DNA from: NIOZ-UU13 sp964653075
GTDB lineage: Bacteria; Planctomycetota; Phycisphaerae; Sedimentisphaerales; Anaerobacaceae
Length of the DNA stretch: 39,103 bases
Assembly: GCA_964653075.1 (NCBI GenBank)
Contig: CAZZAX010000043.1
Coordinates: 1-39,103 of the forward strand
Direction of reading: 5' to 3'
Under the pieces are notes generated by a model. The model was not told the DNA's origin. It worked only from the letters and a program-made list of their open reading frames with translations, and did not search any database. Within the stretch, counting starts at the first letter, position 1; every line of letters starts with the position of its first letter. This document shows positions 9,310 to 17,937 of this stretch, one piece after another. The position numbers and the translations under genes are program-made.

Positions 9310-10668
9310 ATGTTGAAAATATTTTTATGGCTGCGCTATCTACGCAAGAAAAAGATAGTATTTCTGAGCATTGCCGCGGTTGCGCTTTCCGTGTCGTTAC
9401 TGATAATCGTTTCCAGCCTGTTCACCGGTTTTATCGATGTATTCGAGCGAGCGGCTGTTGAGGCAATAGGCGATGTGGTTCTTGACCCTTCGGCTCTTGA
9501 TCGTTCAGTGAAGTTTGCAAAATACGGGCAGTTTATAGAGCGCCTGGAGCAAACAGAGGCGGTGGAGGCGGCAACGGCGATGCTCTCTGCCGAGGGATTG
9601 CTACATTTGGGCACGGGCAATGTGCGTGCTGTGCGGGTTTTGGGGATTGAGCCGGAACGACGAGTCAAAGTTATGGGTTTTGACCGTTTTTTACACAGGC
9701 AGAAAAATTCAGGAGGAAAACCGTCTTTCGATATAAACGGCTCAGAAGAAGATATCGGAGGATTTGTGGGAATAGGGGTTGTGGCGGAGCCCGATGAAAA
9801 GACCGATAAATATGATTTTAATACTATTGAAAAGATGTTTGGTAAGAAAGTTGTTCTTACTACTGGGACAGTAACACCGGCAGACCCGGACAGCGGGACA
9901 AGAACAGAAGTTAAAAGAAGGGTGATAAGATTTACAATTGCGGATGTCGTTGAAACCGGAGTTTATCAATTTGATAAAGGCTATGTTTATCTGCCGATTG
10001 AAGATCTGCAAAAATATTTACACCCTGAAGAGGATTTACCGGTTGCCAGCCAGATTCAAATCAAACTGGCTAAAGATACCGATGCTGATGGAGCTGTGTC
10101 TGTTGTTCGCGGTGTGTGGGAAAGTTTTGTTGAAGAAGAGCTGGGGGGCGACCTGTACCTTATAAATGCTGATATTATGACGGCCAAGGAGATGCAAAGA
10201 CCGTATGTTGCCGCGTATCGAAAGCAAATGGGGATTTTATTATTAATATTTGGTGTTGTGAGCCTTGGTGTTGTTCTGCTGATATTCTGCATATTTTATA
10301 TGATAGTCAGGCTTAAGCAGAAGGACATTGCCATAATAAAAAGCTGCGGAGCCGCGGGAAGCTCTGTAGCCTGGGTTTTTGTCGGATTTGGCGCTTGTGT
10401 TGGAATTATCGGCTCGGTGTTTGGGGTCTTGCTTGGATATATTATTACCAAGAACATTAATACGGTTGAGGAGTGGATAAGGATAATCTTCGGATTGAAG
10501 CTGTGGAAAAGCAGCGTATATATGTTTAGCAAAATACCCGATGAGGTTGATTGGTTCTGGGCTTTATGTTTCGTCTTGTTGGCAATTGTGGCGGCAATGA
10601 TTGGGACATTAATACCGGCGATTGTCGCTGCGGCGACAAAGCCGGTTAATATTCTAAGGTATGAATAA
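9310..10668 (+). CDS. LolC/E-type ABC transporter permease
   Basis: This inner-membrane permease of the LolCDE/MacB (FtsX-like) family probably extracts lipoproteins from the inner membrane for transfer to the outer membrane. It shows the family layout: one N-terminal membrane helix (IVFLSIAAVALSVSLLIIVS), a periplasmic domain of about 250 residues, then three C-terminal helices around residues 310-450 with the cytoplasmic loop KQKDIAIIKSCGAAGSSV, typical of FtsX permeases. It ends in KPVNILRYE, the usual family terminus. The second permease follows after 23 bases and LolD after that, so the three form one operon. No LolA or LolB is nearby. Confidence 0.87.
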   Translation: MLKIFLWLRYLRKKKIVFLSIAAVALSVSLLIIVSSLFTGFIDVFERAAVEAIGDVVLDPSALDRSVKFAKYGQFIERLEQTEAVEAATAMLSAEGLLHLGTGNVRAVRVLGIEPERRVKVMGFDRFLHRQKNSGGKPSFDINGSEEDIGGFVGIGVVAEPDEKTDKYDFNTIEKMFGKKVVLTTGTVTPADPDSGTRTEVKRRVIRFTIADVVETGVYQFDKGYVYLPIEDLQKYLHPEEDLPVASQIQIKLAKDTDADGAVSVVRGVWESFVEEELGGDLYLINADIMTAKEMQRPYVAAYRKQMGILLLIFGVVSLGVVLLIFCIFYMIVRLKQKDIAIIKSCGAAGSSVAWVFVGFGACVGIIGSVFGVLLGYIITKNINTVEEWIRIIFGLKLWKSSVYMFSKIPDEVDWFWALCFVLLAIVAAMIGTLIPAIVAAATKPVNILRYE

Positions 10669-10691
10669 TAGATATTCTGCGTGATTGTGAT

Positions 10692-12047
10692 ATGCACAAG
10701 ATTGTTCTTGCATTCAGGTATTTTCTTAAAAGACGCATAACGCATTTTGCTGTGCTTGCAGTTGCGCTTTGCGTTTTTATTGTTGTTGTAGTAATGACTG
10801 TCATGACGGGTCTGGTGGGTGATTTTAAACAAAAGAACCACAATTTTGTGGGAGATTGTGTCGTCGGGACCGAATCATTAGTCGGCTTTGCGTATTATGA
10901 AGAATTTGTAAATATACTTCAAGAACAAAACGATTTTGTCCAGGCCGTATCGCCTGTAATTAAAAGCTATGGACTTTTAAGTGCCAGAGGTTCAGATCAA
11001 CCCAAAGGCCTTGAAGTTATAGGCATTGACCCGGTAAGGCATAACTGGGTTACCGGTTTCGGAAAAACACTGAATTACCATAAATCTGATGCATCCAGGG
11101 CTTTTGAACCGTCCTATGATCCTAATCTTTTGGGATGTATTTTGGGGATTGACCTGGCTCTGAGGCGGGATGCCGATAGCAAATATTTTTTTACATCGAG
11201 CCCGGCGCGTGCTGCTTTTTCAATAAGCTGTTTTCCTCTTACTTCAAGGGGCGCTTTATCAAGAGCCGGTACCGGTCTTGTTAATACAAAAACTTTTTAC
11301 TACAGTGATATTTCACAAAGCGGTTTGGCCCGTGTGGACTCTTCGTTGGTCTATCTGCCGTTTGAACAAGCCCAAGAGCTTTGCGGTATGGACCGGTCGG
11401 TCAAGAGGGTCAGTGCCATTCATATAAAGTTTAAGCCTGATGTCAAGCTGCAGGCCGGGTGTGAAAAGGTAGATTTGCTGTGGCAAAAATTCAAACAGGA
11501 CAAGGCCGACGAAAAGCAGGCGTACTTATTGGATACCGTTAACGTACAAAGCTGGAAGGATTACAGGCGTTCGTCTATTGCACCGATGGAGAATGAACAG
11601 ACCGAGTTGATTGTCATGTTTGGTTTTGTGGGGATTACAAATGTCTTTATTGTTTTAGTTGTTTTTTATATGATTGTCAGCCATAAGAGTAAAGACATTG
11701 GAATATTGAAGAGCATAGGTGTCTCGAATACGGATATTCTGGAATTATTTTCCTGCTTTGCTTTTTTGGTTGGTTTTTTAGGCTCTTGTATAGGCGAGCT
11801 TGGCGGGTGGATATTTTTGCTGAAAATAAACCAAATAGAAGACTGGCTTTATGGACGTTTCGGATTCCAATTGTGGGACAGGACAATATATGCTATGGGA
11901 GATATTCCAAACCGTGTGAGTCCGAAAGTTTTGGGTGTAATTGCCCTTTCAGCGATTATTGCCTGTTTGGCCGGGGCGCTGTTGCCGAGCTGGCAGGCGG
12001 CGAAGCAAAAGCCGGTAGAGACTTTGCAGGTAAACCAGTTTTATTGA
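10692..12047 (+). CDS. LolC/E-type ABC transporter permease, second subunit
   Basis: It is a paralogue of the preceding permease with the same length and topology: an N-terminal helix (HFAVLAVALCVFIVVVVMTV), a ~270-residue periplasmic domain and three C-terminal helices with the loop KSKDIGILKSIGVSNTDI. The two permeases are clearly divergent in their periplasmic domains, as expected for a LolC/LolE heterodimer sharing one ATPase. It ends in KPVETLQVNQFY. A 68-base gap precedes lolD. Which of the two corresponds to LolC and which to LolE cannot be settled here; a MacB-like exporter is the alternative. Confidence 0.85.
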   Translation: MHKIVLAFRYFLKRRITHFAVLAVALCVFIVVVVMTVMTGLVGDFKQKNHNFVGDCVVGTESLVGFAYYEEFVNILQEQNDFVQAVSPVIKSYGLLSARGSDQPKGLEVIGIDPVRHNWVTGFGKTLNYHKSDASRAFEPSYDPNLLGCILGIDLALRRDADSKYFFTSSPARAAFSISCFPLTSRGALSRAGTGLVNTKTFYYSDISQSGLARVDSSLVYLPFEQAQELCGMDRSVKRVSAIHIKFKPDVKLQAGCEKVDLLWQKFKQDKADEKQAYLLDTVNVQSWKDYRRSSIAPMENEQTELIVMFGFVGITNVFIVLVVFYMIVSHKSKDIGILKSIGVSNTDILELFSCFAFLVGFLGSCIGELGGWIFLLKINQIEDWLYGRFGFQLWDRTIYAMGDIPNRVSPKVLGVIALSAIIACLAGALLPSWQAAKQKPVETLQVNQFY

Positions 12048-12115
12048 ACTATTGTTAATTGTTTTGTCAAGCATGAACCGGGTTTGTGATAACGGCATAA
12101 TTGATTGGTGATTAG

Positions 12116-12832
12116 ATGAGCGATAACGATTTCATATTAAAGGCCGAGGGGATTAATAAATCTTATCGGATGGGTGCTACCAGGGTCATGGTGCTCAAAG
12201 GCGTCGATCTGGCCGTAAAGAAAGGGGAATTTGTGGCAATAATCGGGGCCTCGGGCAGCGGAAAAAGTACACTCCTGCATATATTGGGTGCGTTGGATAA
12301 GCCGGACAAGGGCACTGTCAAATTCGAGGGCCGGGATTTGAGCCGGCACAGCAGCGGCGAGCTGAACAGGTTCCGCAACAAGATGGTGGGATTTGTATTT
12401 CAGTTTTATCATTTGTTGGACGAATTAAGCGTGTTGGAAAATGTATTTCTGCCGGTTATGGCAGATAAAAGTATCGTCGGCTGGTTTGGGAGCCGCAGAT
12501 GGGCTAAAAGCCGGGCCAAAGAGCTGCTTGAGCAGTTTGGATTGTCGCAGCGGACTAAACATAAGCCGTATCAGTTGTCCGGCGGAGAAAGACAAAGAGT
12601 GGCTATCGGCAGGGCCTTGATGAATGAGCCAAGACTGCTTTTGGCGGATGAGCCGACGGGAAATCTTGACTCTGCCACAGGAAATGGTATCTTAGAGGTC
12701 CTTGAAAAATTGAATAGTCTCGGTCAGACGATTGTGATGGTTACCCATGATGAGAGGATTGCACAAAGGGCCGGGAGAATAGTAACATTGGTCGATGGAA
12801 AAATAGAGCACAAGAGCATAAAGGATTTGTAG
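12116..12832 (+). CDS. lolD: LolD-type ABC transporter ATP-binding protein
   Basis: The cytoplasmic ATPase powers the two adjacent permeases. It has 238 residues, the usual size. It shows Walker A (GASGSGKST, residues 44-52), the Q-loop (FVFQFYHLLDELSVLENV, with the typical LolD/MacB HLL), the ABC signature LSGGERQRVAIGRAL, Walker B LLLADEPTGNLD and the H-loop VMVTHD. LolD, MacB and FtsE ATPases are close relatives; the paired FtsX-like permeases without MacA favour LolD. A GGTGA box precedes the ATG. Confidence 0.9.
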   Translation: MSDNDFILKAEGINKSYRMGATRVMVLKGVDLAVKKGEFVAIIGASGSGKSTLLHILGALDKPDKGTVKFEGRDLSRHSSGELNRFRNKMVGFVFQFYHLLDELSVLENVFLPVMADKSIVGWFGSRRWAKSRAKELLEQFGLSQRTKHKPYQLSGGERQRVAIGRALMNEPRLLLADEPTGNLDSATGNGILEVLEKLNSLGQTIVMVTHDERIAQRAGRIVTLVDGKIEHKSIKDL

Positions 12833-12863
12833 TTTATGGGCTTTTGTTGCTTTGGAGAGTGTT

Positions 12864-13730
12864 ATGGCATTGAAAATTTGGCTTGACGGCAAGCTCCTTG
12901 ACCAGGCGGATGCAAAAATATCCGTCTTCGACCATGGTCTGCTTTACGGCGACGGGGTCTTCGAGGGTATCCGTGTATATAACAGCAAAATATTCGAGTT
13001 AGAAGCCCATATAAGGCGGCTTTATAACTCAGCGAAGGCGATACGTCTTGATATCTCGATGAGCCGGAGCAAACTTATTAGTGCGGTTGAAAAAACGGTT
13101 GAAGCCAACGGTGTTATTGACGGCTACATTCGGCTGGTTGTTACGCGCGGTGTGGGAACTTTGGGATTGAATCCCTTTATCTGTGAGAACAGCCGTGTAA
13201 TTATCATAGCTGACAACATTCAGCTTTATCCGGAAGAGCTTTATGAAAAAGGCATGAAGGTAATCAGCGCGACAACAGTTCGTAACCATCCTTTGGCGAT
13301 TCCCCCTCAGGCCAAGAGCCTGAATTATCTGAATAACATCCTGGCCAAGATTGAAGCGCTGGACTATGAGGTGCCGGAAGCGATTATGTATAACCACGAA
13401 GGATATGTGGCCGAGGCGACCGGAGATAATGTTTTTATCGTCAGGGATGGTGTGATTTACACGCCGCCGGTTGAAGCAGGTTCGCTGGAAGGGATAACAC
13501 GGAGCGTCGTTATCAGGCTGGCCGCCGAAGATAATCTTGAGGTGATTGAGAAGAATCTGACGAGATATGATTTGTATGTTTGCGATGAATTTTTCCTCAC
13601 CGGCACGGCTGCCGAGGTCATTGGCATTGTCGAGATTGACGGCAGGATTATCAGTGACGGCAAGCCGGGGCCTATCACAAAATTATTGAGAAAAAAGTTC
13701 TTCAAATATGCCCACGGCGAGAAGTTGTGA
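12864..13730 (+). CDS. ilvE: Branched-chain amino acid aminotransferase (class IV PLP)
   Basis: It performs the last step of valine, leucine and isoleucine synthesis or the first step of their breakdown, using PLP. I place the start at the ATG at 12864, preceded by GGAGAGT at a proper distance; the frame extends 12 bases further to a TTG. The 288-residue protein starts MALKIWLDGKLL and carries the class IV motifs DHGLLYGDGVFEGIRVY, the PLP lysine in AKSLNYLNNILAKIEA and GYVAEATGDNVFIV. D-amino acid aminotransferase and aminodeoxychorismate lyase share the fold, but the SLNYLNNILAK pattern fits IlvE. It may supply the 2-oxoacids used by the Vor complex encoded at 25529-28975, although far away. 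Confidence 0.9.
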   Translation: MALKIWLDGKLLDQADAKISVFDHGLLYGDGVFEGIRVYNSKIFELEAHIRRLYNSAKAIRLDISMSRSKLISAVEKTVEANGVIDGYIRLVVTRGVGTLGLNPFICENSRVIIIADNIQLYPEELYEKGMKVISATTVRNHPLAIPPQAKSLNYLNNILAKIEALDYEVPEAIMYNHEGYVAEATGDNVFIVRDGVIYTPPVEAGSLEGITRSVVIRLAAEDNLEVIEKNLTRYDLYVCDEFFLTGTAAEVIGIVEIDGRIISDGKPGPITKLLRKKFFKYAHGEKL

Positions 13731-13774
13731 GTTTTGAGTTTTTAGTTATAACTTGGAATTCAAAACTTAAAACT
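13730..13774. repeat. AT-rich imperfect inverted repeat between ilvE and the next start codon
   Basis: The left arm AGTTTTGAGTTTT and right arm AAAACTTAAAACT are reverse complements except for one base. They fill the whole space from the ilvE stop codon to the ATG at 13775. The hairpin would occlude the region where a ribosome-binding site is expected; no Shine-Dalgarno sequence is visible. It may be a miniature repeat or a translational control hairpin. Confidence 0.55.
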
Positions 13775-14788
13775 ATGAGTGCACCTACCAATATATCCGA
13801 CAGTATTTCACAAAGCGGGGTACCTGCTTTCAGGCTTATCGAGAGTCATTTAAGCCGGGTAAAAAAGCTGATTGATGAACAGATGACCGGGCCTGCGGAA
13901 GCAGGTGATATTAACCAATTGCTCGAATATGTGAGTTGCCGCAGCAGCGAAATGATTCGGCCGGGCCTGGTTTTGCTTGCAGGTAAGTGTTGCGGTAAAA
14001 TCACAGAAGAACATATCCGTGTTGCAGCGATTGTCGAGATAATTCACAATGCCATGGTTCTGCACTATGATGTAATCGGCAAGGGACAAAAACGGCTTGA
14101 CAGGCCCTCGGTAAATGGTCTTTGCAGTAACGAAACAGCGGTGTTGTTGGGCGATTTTTTGTTAGGTCGGGTTTTTCAGATGTGTGCCGAGCTGAAGCCG
14201 CAGGTAAATGAGATAATAGCCGGTGCGGCGGTTCGGATATGTGAAGGACAGTTGAGACAGATAGCTCAAAGACAGAATTGGCAATTAAGCGAGTCTGAAT
14301 ATATCGACGTTATCACTGAAAAAAGTGCCGTTCTCTTTGGCATCGCCTGCCGTCTTGGCGCGCTCTTGGCGCAGGGGACCAATGACCAGATTCGGTTGTT
14401 GGATGAATCTGGTTTGAATGCCGGCATTACGTATCAAATTACCGGTGAATTGCTCGACGTGATTGGTGATGAAAACGAAACGGAAACGTCAGCCGGCAAA
14501 GATGTTTACGAACATAAGCTCACTTTGGCTGTCATACATCTGTTACGCTCGGTGGATAAAGAAGACAGAAAGGCGATTATAAGTTCGTGTTCAGGACGAA
14601 AAGACCTGCAACTCGATAAGGATTCTCTGGTGAAGATGTTAAGAAATTATGGTAGTCTGGAATATGTGAGGGCTCGTGTTCAAGACTTTGTTGCAGAGTC
14701 GGTCGGGGCATTAGGGGCTTTGAAAGAAAGCGATGCCAGAGATGCCCTGATTGAGACTGTGAAATTTTTGGCTGGTAGGACAATATAG
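13775..14788 (+). CDS. Polyprenyl-synthetase family protein with degenerate catalytic motifs
   Basis: The 337-residue protein has the all-helical trans-prenyltransferase fold (IspB/solanesyl type), which normally elongates isoprenoid chains for quinones. The family context is plain: MIRPGLVLLAGKCCG, EIIHNAMVLH, LLGDFLLGRVFQM and GKDVYEHKLTLAVIHLL. However, the first Asp-rich motif reads HYDVIGKGQKR (Tyr98, Gly102) in place of HDDxxD, and the second reads ITGELLD (Gly224-Glu225) in place of the usual DDxLD. Both Mg-diphosphate clusters are therefore damaged, so the protein is probably not an active synthase. A regulatory or partner-subunit role is inference. The ORF extends upstream to 13727, but that stretch is the inverted repeat. 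I took the ATG at 13775. Confidence 0.75.
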   Translation: MSAPTNISDSISQSGVPAFRLIESHLSRVKKLIDEQMTGPAEAGDINQLLEYVSCRSSEMIRPGLVLLAGKCCGKITEEHIRVAAIVEIIHNAMVLHYDVIGKGQKRLDRPSVNGLCSNETAVLLGDFLLGRVFQMCAELKPQVNEIIAGAAVRICEGQLRQIAQRQNWQLSESEYIDVITEKSAVLFGIACRLGALLAQGTNDQIRLLDESGLNAGITYQITGELLDVIGDENETETSAGKDVYEHKLTLAVIHLLRSVDKEDRKAIISSCSGRKDLQLDKDSLVKMLRNYGSLEYVRARVQDFVAESVGALGALKESDARDALIETVKFLAGRTI

Positions 14789-14822
14789 TGTATGTTCGTT
14801 TAGTAGGCTGAATTGGGCTAAT

Positions 14823-14856
14823 AAAAAAGGCCGGCTTTTAAGGACCGGCCTTTTTT
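14823..14856. terminator. Bidirectional Rho-independent terminator
   Basis: A perfect 12-bp stem, AAAAAAGGCCGG against CCGGCCTTTTTT, with a ten-base loop lies between the convergent polyprenyl-synthetase-like gene and the barrel gene. GC-rich core plus A- and T-tracts on the two sides make it functional in both directions. Confidence 0.9.
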
Positions 14857-14877
14857 GCTTTATATTACTTAGTCATT

Positions 14878-15669
14878 TTAGAAAGCGTACTTTAGACCCA
14901 CGGTAGCATAGGTTAAATCTTCATCTGCATTGACAGACCTTTCAGGGGTATTTTGGTGGTAAATACCCGGCGTCAAAGTAAGATTGTTGCCGAGGTCGAA
15001 ATCTGTCGAGACACCAAAGATAGTATGTGAATAATCGTGGTCCACGTTGCTGGCACCAGCACCTTCGTTCCAGACAAATGCTGCGGATAGATGAAGGATT
15101 TGCTCCGGAAGGTCAGGGAGCAGGTCTTCAACGGGCAGGTCGTAACCAAGTCCGAGGATATGTACCCATCCGGACAAATCATGAGCAGCGGCACCACCTT
15201 CTGATGCCCACAAACGAACAATGGTGTAGCTGGGAACTACACCTGAGGGGCAGAGATCCGGCCAGGAAAGAGATACATACATTTCCTGCGTATCTGCTAA
15301 ATCGCTTGGGTTATCCACGTAATCATAATAGGTCCAGCTAATAACATAGTTGGTAGCGTAAGTCTCGTATTCAAAGTAACTATTGCTGTAAGTTAAACCT
15401 ATTCTAACTTCCTCGGAATTTTCGTGTCCGCTTTCATTTGCCCTTGACCACAAGGCATTTAATCCGAGCCCCGTATCATAAAGATCCAGGTTGATACTGG
15501 GTTGAATCGCACCCGGACCATGAGATCCGGGATACATATCGAAGCCGTACCATGTATAAGCGCTGAGGTAGGTTAAATCGATAGTTCCAGTAAGCTCGCC
15601 TTCCTGTGCATGGGCAAAAACCGCTGTACTCAAGAAAATTACGACAGCTAACAAAATTCCTTTCTTCAT
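14878..15669 (-). CDS. Outer-membrane beta-barrel protein, porin-like
   Basis: A clear signal peptide (MKKGILLAVVIFLSTAVFAHAQ) precedes ~240 residues of alternating polar and aromatic strands (TIDLTYLSAYTWYGFDMYPG, FEYETYATNYVISWTYYDYV). The chain ends in Phe (VGLKYAF), the usual BAM-recognised outer-membrane terminus. The ribosome-binding site AGGAG (15676-15680) sits six bases before the ATG at 15669 but touches the upstream ATG at 15675, so I prefer the start at 15669. The family cannot be named with certainty; TorF-like or generic putative porins look like this. It is monocistronic, with the shared terminator at its 3' end. Confidence 0.82.
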   Translation of the reverse strand: MKKGILLAVVIFLSTAVFAHAQEGELTGTIDLTYLSAYTWYGFDMYPGSHGPGAIQPSINLDLYDTGLGLNALWSRANESGHENSEEVRIGLTYSNSYFEYETYATNYVISWTYYDYVDNPSDLADTQEMYVSLSWPDLCPSGVVPSYTIVRLWASEGGAAAHDLSGWVHILGLGYDLPVEDLLPDLPEQILHLSAAFVWNEGAGASNVDHDYSHTIFGVSTDFDLGNNLTLTPGIYHQNTPERSVNADEDLTYATVGLKYAF

Positions 15670-15843
15670 GTTCATCTCCTTTAATAACTAATCTCCATTT
15701 AATATTACCCTGCTACGTGAAACGTCACTATATTACGTTATAAGATTAAATCACCCACCTTCTGTATTAAAAAGTTTATCGGCTCATGGCTGTAAATCAA
15801 ATAAAAAAAAGTTTTTTTTTATTTTTTTTTGTATTTGCCGTAT

Positions 15844-15882
15844 ATGAGGAAACAGGACGAAAACAACCTCAGAATTCCTCAT
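15844..15882. promoter_or_regulatory. Inverted repeat upstream of the rarA promoter
   Basis: ATGAGGAA (15844-15851) and TTCCTCAT (15875-15882) are perfect 8-base inverted arms separated by 23 bases. They end 22 bases before the -35 box, in the 272-base divergent region between the barrel gene and rarA. A two-site operator is possible; the spacing is loose, so this is tentative. The same gap also holds long A and T runs at about 15805-15832. Confidence 0.3.
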
Positions 15883-15904
15883 TTATAGTATTCTTAATAA
15901 ACTT

Positions 15905-15933
15905 TCGACAGTTTTACGCATCTTTTATATAAT
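15905..15933 (+). promoter_or_regulatory. Sigma-70-type promoter of the rarA operon (possibly leaderless)
   Basis: TCGACA (15905-15910), a 17-base spacer and a perfect TATAAT (15928-15933) form a near-consensus promoter. The expected start of transcription is about 15939-15942, and the rarA ATG is at 15942. No ribosome-binding site precedes this ATG, so the message would be leaderless or nearly so. Confidence 0.65.
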
Positions 15934-15941
15934 ACGGGACT

Positions 15942-17330
15942 ATGGTTGAAAACAAGAGTGGCAAAACTCTATTCAGTGGTTCTGAAGAAGTAAATATCAG
16001 TTCAGTAGCGCCGCTGGCGGCTCGGATGAGGCCGAGAAAGCTTGATGAATTCATCGGACAAAGACATTTTCTTGGGTCCGATAAGCTTTTGACGAGGATG
16101 CTTGAGGCAGACAGGCTCAGCAGCCTTATATTTTATGGTCCTCCCGGTGTCGGCAAGACATCTTTGGCGACAGTAATTGCAAACTACACGAAGGCCGAAT
16201 TTCACTATCTCAGCGCTCCGGCGGCCAGCGTGAAAGATATACGGCAGATAATCAAGTGTGCCCGTGACAGACTCGCAGTGGACGCAGCGAGGACAGTGCT
16301 TTTTATCGATGAAATTCACCGCTTCAGCCGTGCACAACAGGATGTCCTGCTGGATGATGTCGAGGCGGGCGTTTTGGTCCTCATCGGTGCCACTACTGAA
16401 AACCCTTTTTTTTCGGTTAATTCGCCGCTGATATCCCGCAGCACGGTATTTCATTTTGAGCCGTTAAAACAGGAAGATGTTCTGCAATTGCTGAAGATCG
16501 CGATTAATGATTCCGAGCGGGGACTCGGTAAGCTTGATATCGAGGCGGACCGCAAGGCTCTGAATTTTTTGGCGGTTATGTGTGATGGCGATGCCAGAAA
16601 GGCCCTTACGGCTCTTGAGGTGGGTGTGTTGTCACAGGCCTCACGAAATCCCTATGCGAAAATAAAATTTAATCTGGAAGTTGCAAAGGAGTCGATACAA
16701 CAGAAGACAATTGATTACAACGGCACGGGCGATACGCACTATGATCTGGCAAGTGCTTTGCAGAAGAGCATGCGTGGTTCGGATCCTGATGCGACGGTTT
16801 ACTGGCTTGCTCGTATGTTAACCGGTGGGGAGGATACGCGTTTTATCGCCCGGCGGATTGCGATTTGTGCGGCTGAAGACGTTGGAAACGCCGACCCGAT
16901 GGCGACTGTGTTAGCAGCAGCAGCGGTTCAGATATCCGAGTTTGTTGGTTTGCCGGAAGCCCAGTTGGCATTAGCTCAAGCGGCGTTATACGTAGCTTGT
17001 GCGCCGAAATCGAACGCGGCGGCTTGTGCTGTCTGGTCGGCGGTCTCGGATGTAAAAGAGCAGCCGACAAAACAGGTGCCGAAACATTTGAAAGACAGCC
17101 ACTATGCGGCTGCAAAAAAGCTGGGTTTTGGAGTTGATTACAAGTATCCGCACAACTTTAAGGATGGTTTCGTGCCTCAGGAATATCTTCCGGAGGCAGT
17201 GAAGAAAAAATATTACATGCCGAAGGAGATCGGTTGCGAAAAAAATATTAAGCGCTATTTACAAAAGTTGCAAAGCTTGATACAAAACAGCAAACCTGTC
17301 AAAGAAAATGCCGTAAAGAAGGATAGGTAA
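15942..17330 (+). CDS. rarA: Replication-associated recombination protein A (RarA/MgsA) AAA+ ATPase
   Basis: RarA is a clamp-loader-like AAA+ ATPase that acts at stalled replication forks. The 462-residue protein begins its conserved core at PLAARMRPRKLDEFIGQRH. It shows Walker A GPPGVGKT (residues 66-73), Walker B VLFIDEIH (Asp123, Glu124), sensor 1 LIGATTENPFF, and the C-terminal family domain with ARMLTGGEDTRFIARR and ICAAEDVGNADP. There is no alternative in-frame start with a ribosome-binding site. The next gene begins at the base after its stop codon, so expression is coupled. Confidence 0.95.
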   Translation: MVENKSGKTLFSGSEEVNISSVAPLAARMRPRKLDEFIGQRHFLGSDKLLTRMLEADRLSSLIFYGPPGVGKTSLATVIANYTKAEFHYLSAPAASVKDIRQIIKCARDRLAVDAARTVLFIDEIHRFSRAQQDVLLDDVEAGVLVLIGATTENPFFSVNSPLISRSTVFHFEPLKQEDVLQLLKIAINDSERGLGKLDIEADRKALNFLAVMCDGDARKALTALEVGVLSQASRNPYAKIKFNLEVAKESIQQKTIDYNGTGDTHYDLASALQKSMRGSDPDATVYWLARMLTGGEDTRFIARRIAICAAEDVGNADPMATVLAAAAVQISEFVGLPEAQLALAQAALYVACAPKSNAAACAVWSAVSDVKEQPTKQVPKHLKDSHYAAAKKLGFGVDYKYPHNFKDGFVPQEYLPEAVKKKYYMPKEIGCEKNIKRYLQKLQSLIQNSKPVKENAVKKDR

Positions 17331-17936
17331 ATGGACAAGGCTCAGTTGCGCCGGGAGTTAAAAAATAGTCTGCTTTCTATAACATCCCAGCAGAGGAGTG
17401 AAAAAAGCCGGAAAGCATGCCAGAATTTGGTTTCGATACCACAATTTCAAAATGCATCGACGGTTATGATGTTTTTGTCTCTTCCGCACGAGGTCGATAC
17501 GTCCGAGTCAATACTGCACGCCTGGCAGCTTGGTAAGACAGTGGCGGTGCCGAAGGTTTCCTGGCAGCAAAAGCATATGATAGCGGTGCAGATAAACTCA
17601 CTTGAAACGGGGATTTCAACCGAAGCATCTGGTTTGCAAAATCCAACAGCAGGTGTGCCAATGGCGTTTGAAGAGATTGATTTGGTGGTAACGCCGGCAT
17701 TGGGATTTGACAGGAAGGGCAATCGGCTTGGGCGGGGCGGTTCTTATTACGACAGGTTTTTTGCTAATGCCGAACTTAAGTCCTCCAGATGCGGCTTTGG
17801 TTTTGCAGAGCAGTTAGTTGAGACAATACCGGTGGCAGAGCATGATGAGCCGGTTGATATTTTAGTTACGGATGAGGAAATAATATATATAAGGGAACCT
17901 GCGAGTCGGGAACCCAATAGCTCAAAAGGAGATTAA
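17331..17936 (+). CDS. 5-formyltetrahydrofolate cyclo-ligase
   Basis: The enzyme converts 5-formyl-THF to 5,10-methenyl-THF with ATP, returning a storage folate to the one-carbon pool. The 201-residue protein is the usual size. It has the N-terminal KAQLRRELKNSLLS, a YVPKV-like AVPKVSWQQ, and the diagnostic LVVTPALGFDRKGNRLGRGGSYYDRF phosphate and folate-binding region. The ATG directly abuts the rarA stop (TAA ATG), and its own last codons contain AAAGGAG, which serves the next gene. In bacteria this gene often sits with stress or division genes. Confidence 0.93.
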   Translation: MDKAQLRRELKNSLLSITSQQRSEKSRKACQNLVSIPQFQNASTVMMFLSLPHEVDTSESILHAWQLGKTVAVPKVSWQQKHMIAVQINSLETGISTEASGLQNPTAGVPMAFEEIDLVVTPALGFDRKGNRLGRGGSYYDRFFANAELKSSRCGFGFAEQLVETIPVAEHDEPVDILVTDEEIIYIREPASREPNSSKGD

Positions 17937-17937
17937 G

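Noticed and set aside
15805..15832. Long A and T runs as a promoter UP-element or phase-variable tract
   Set aside because: They are over 70 bases upstream of the promoter and outside any coding frame, so neither role can be supported.
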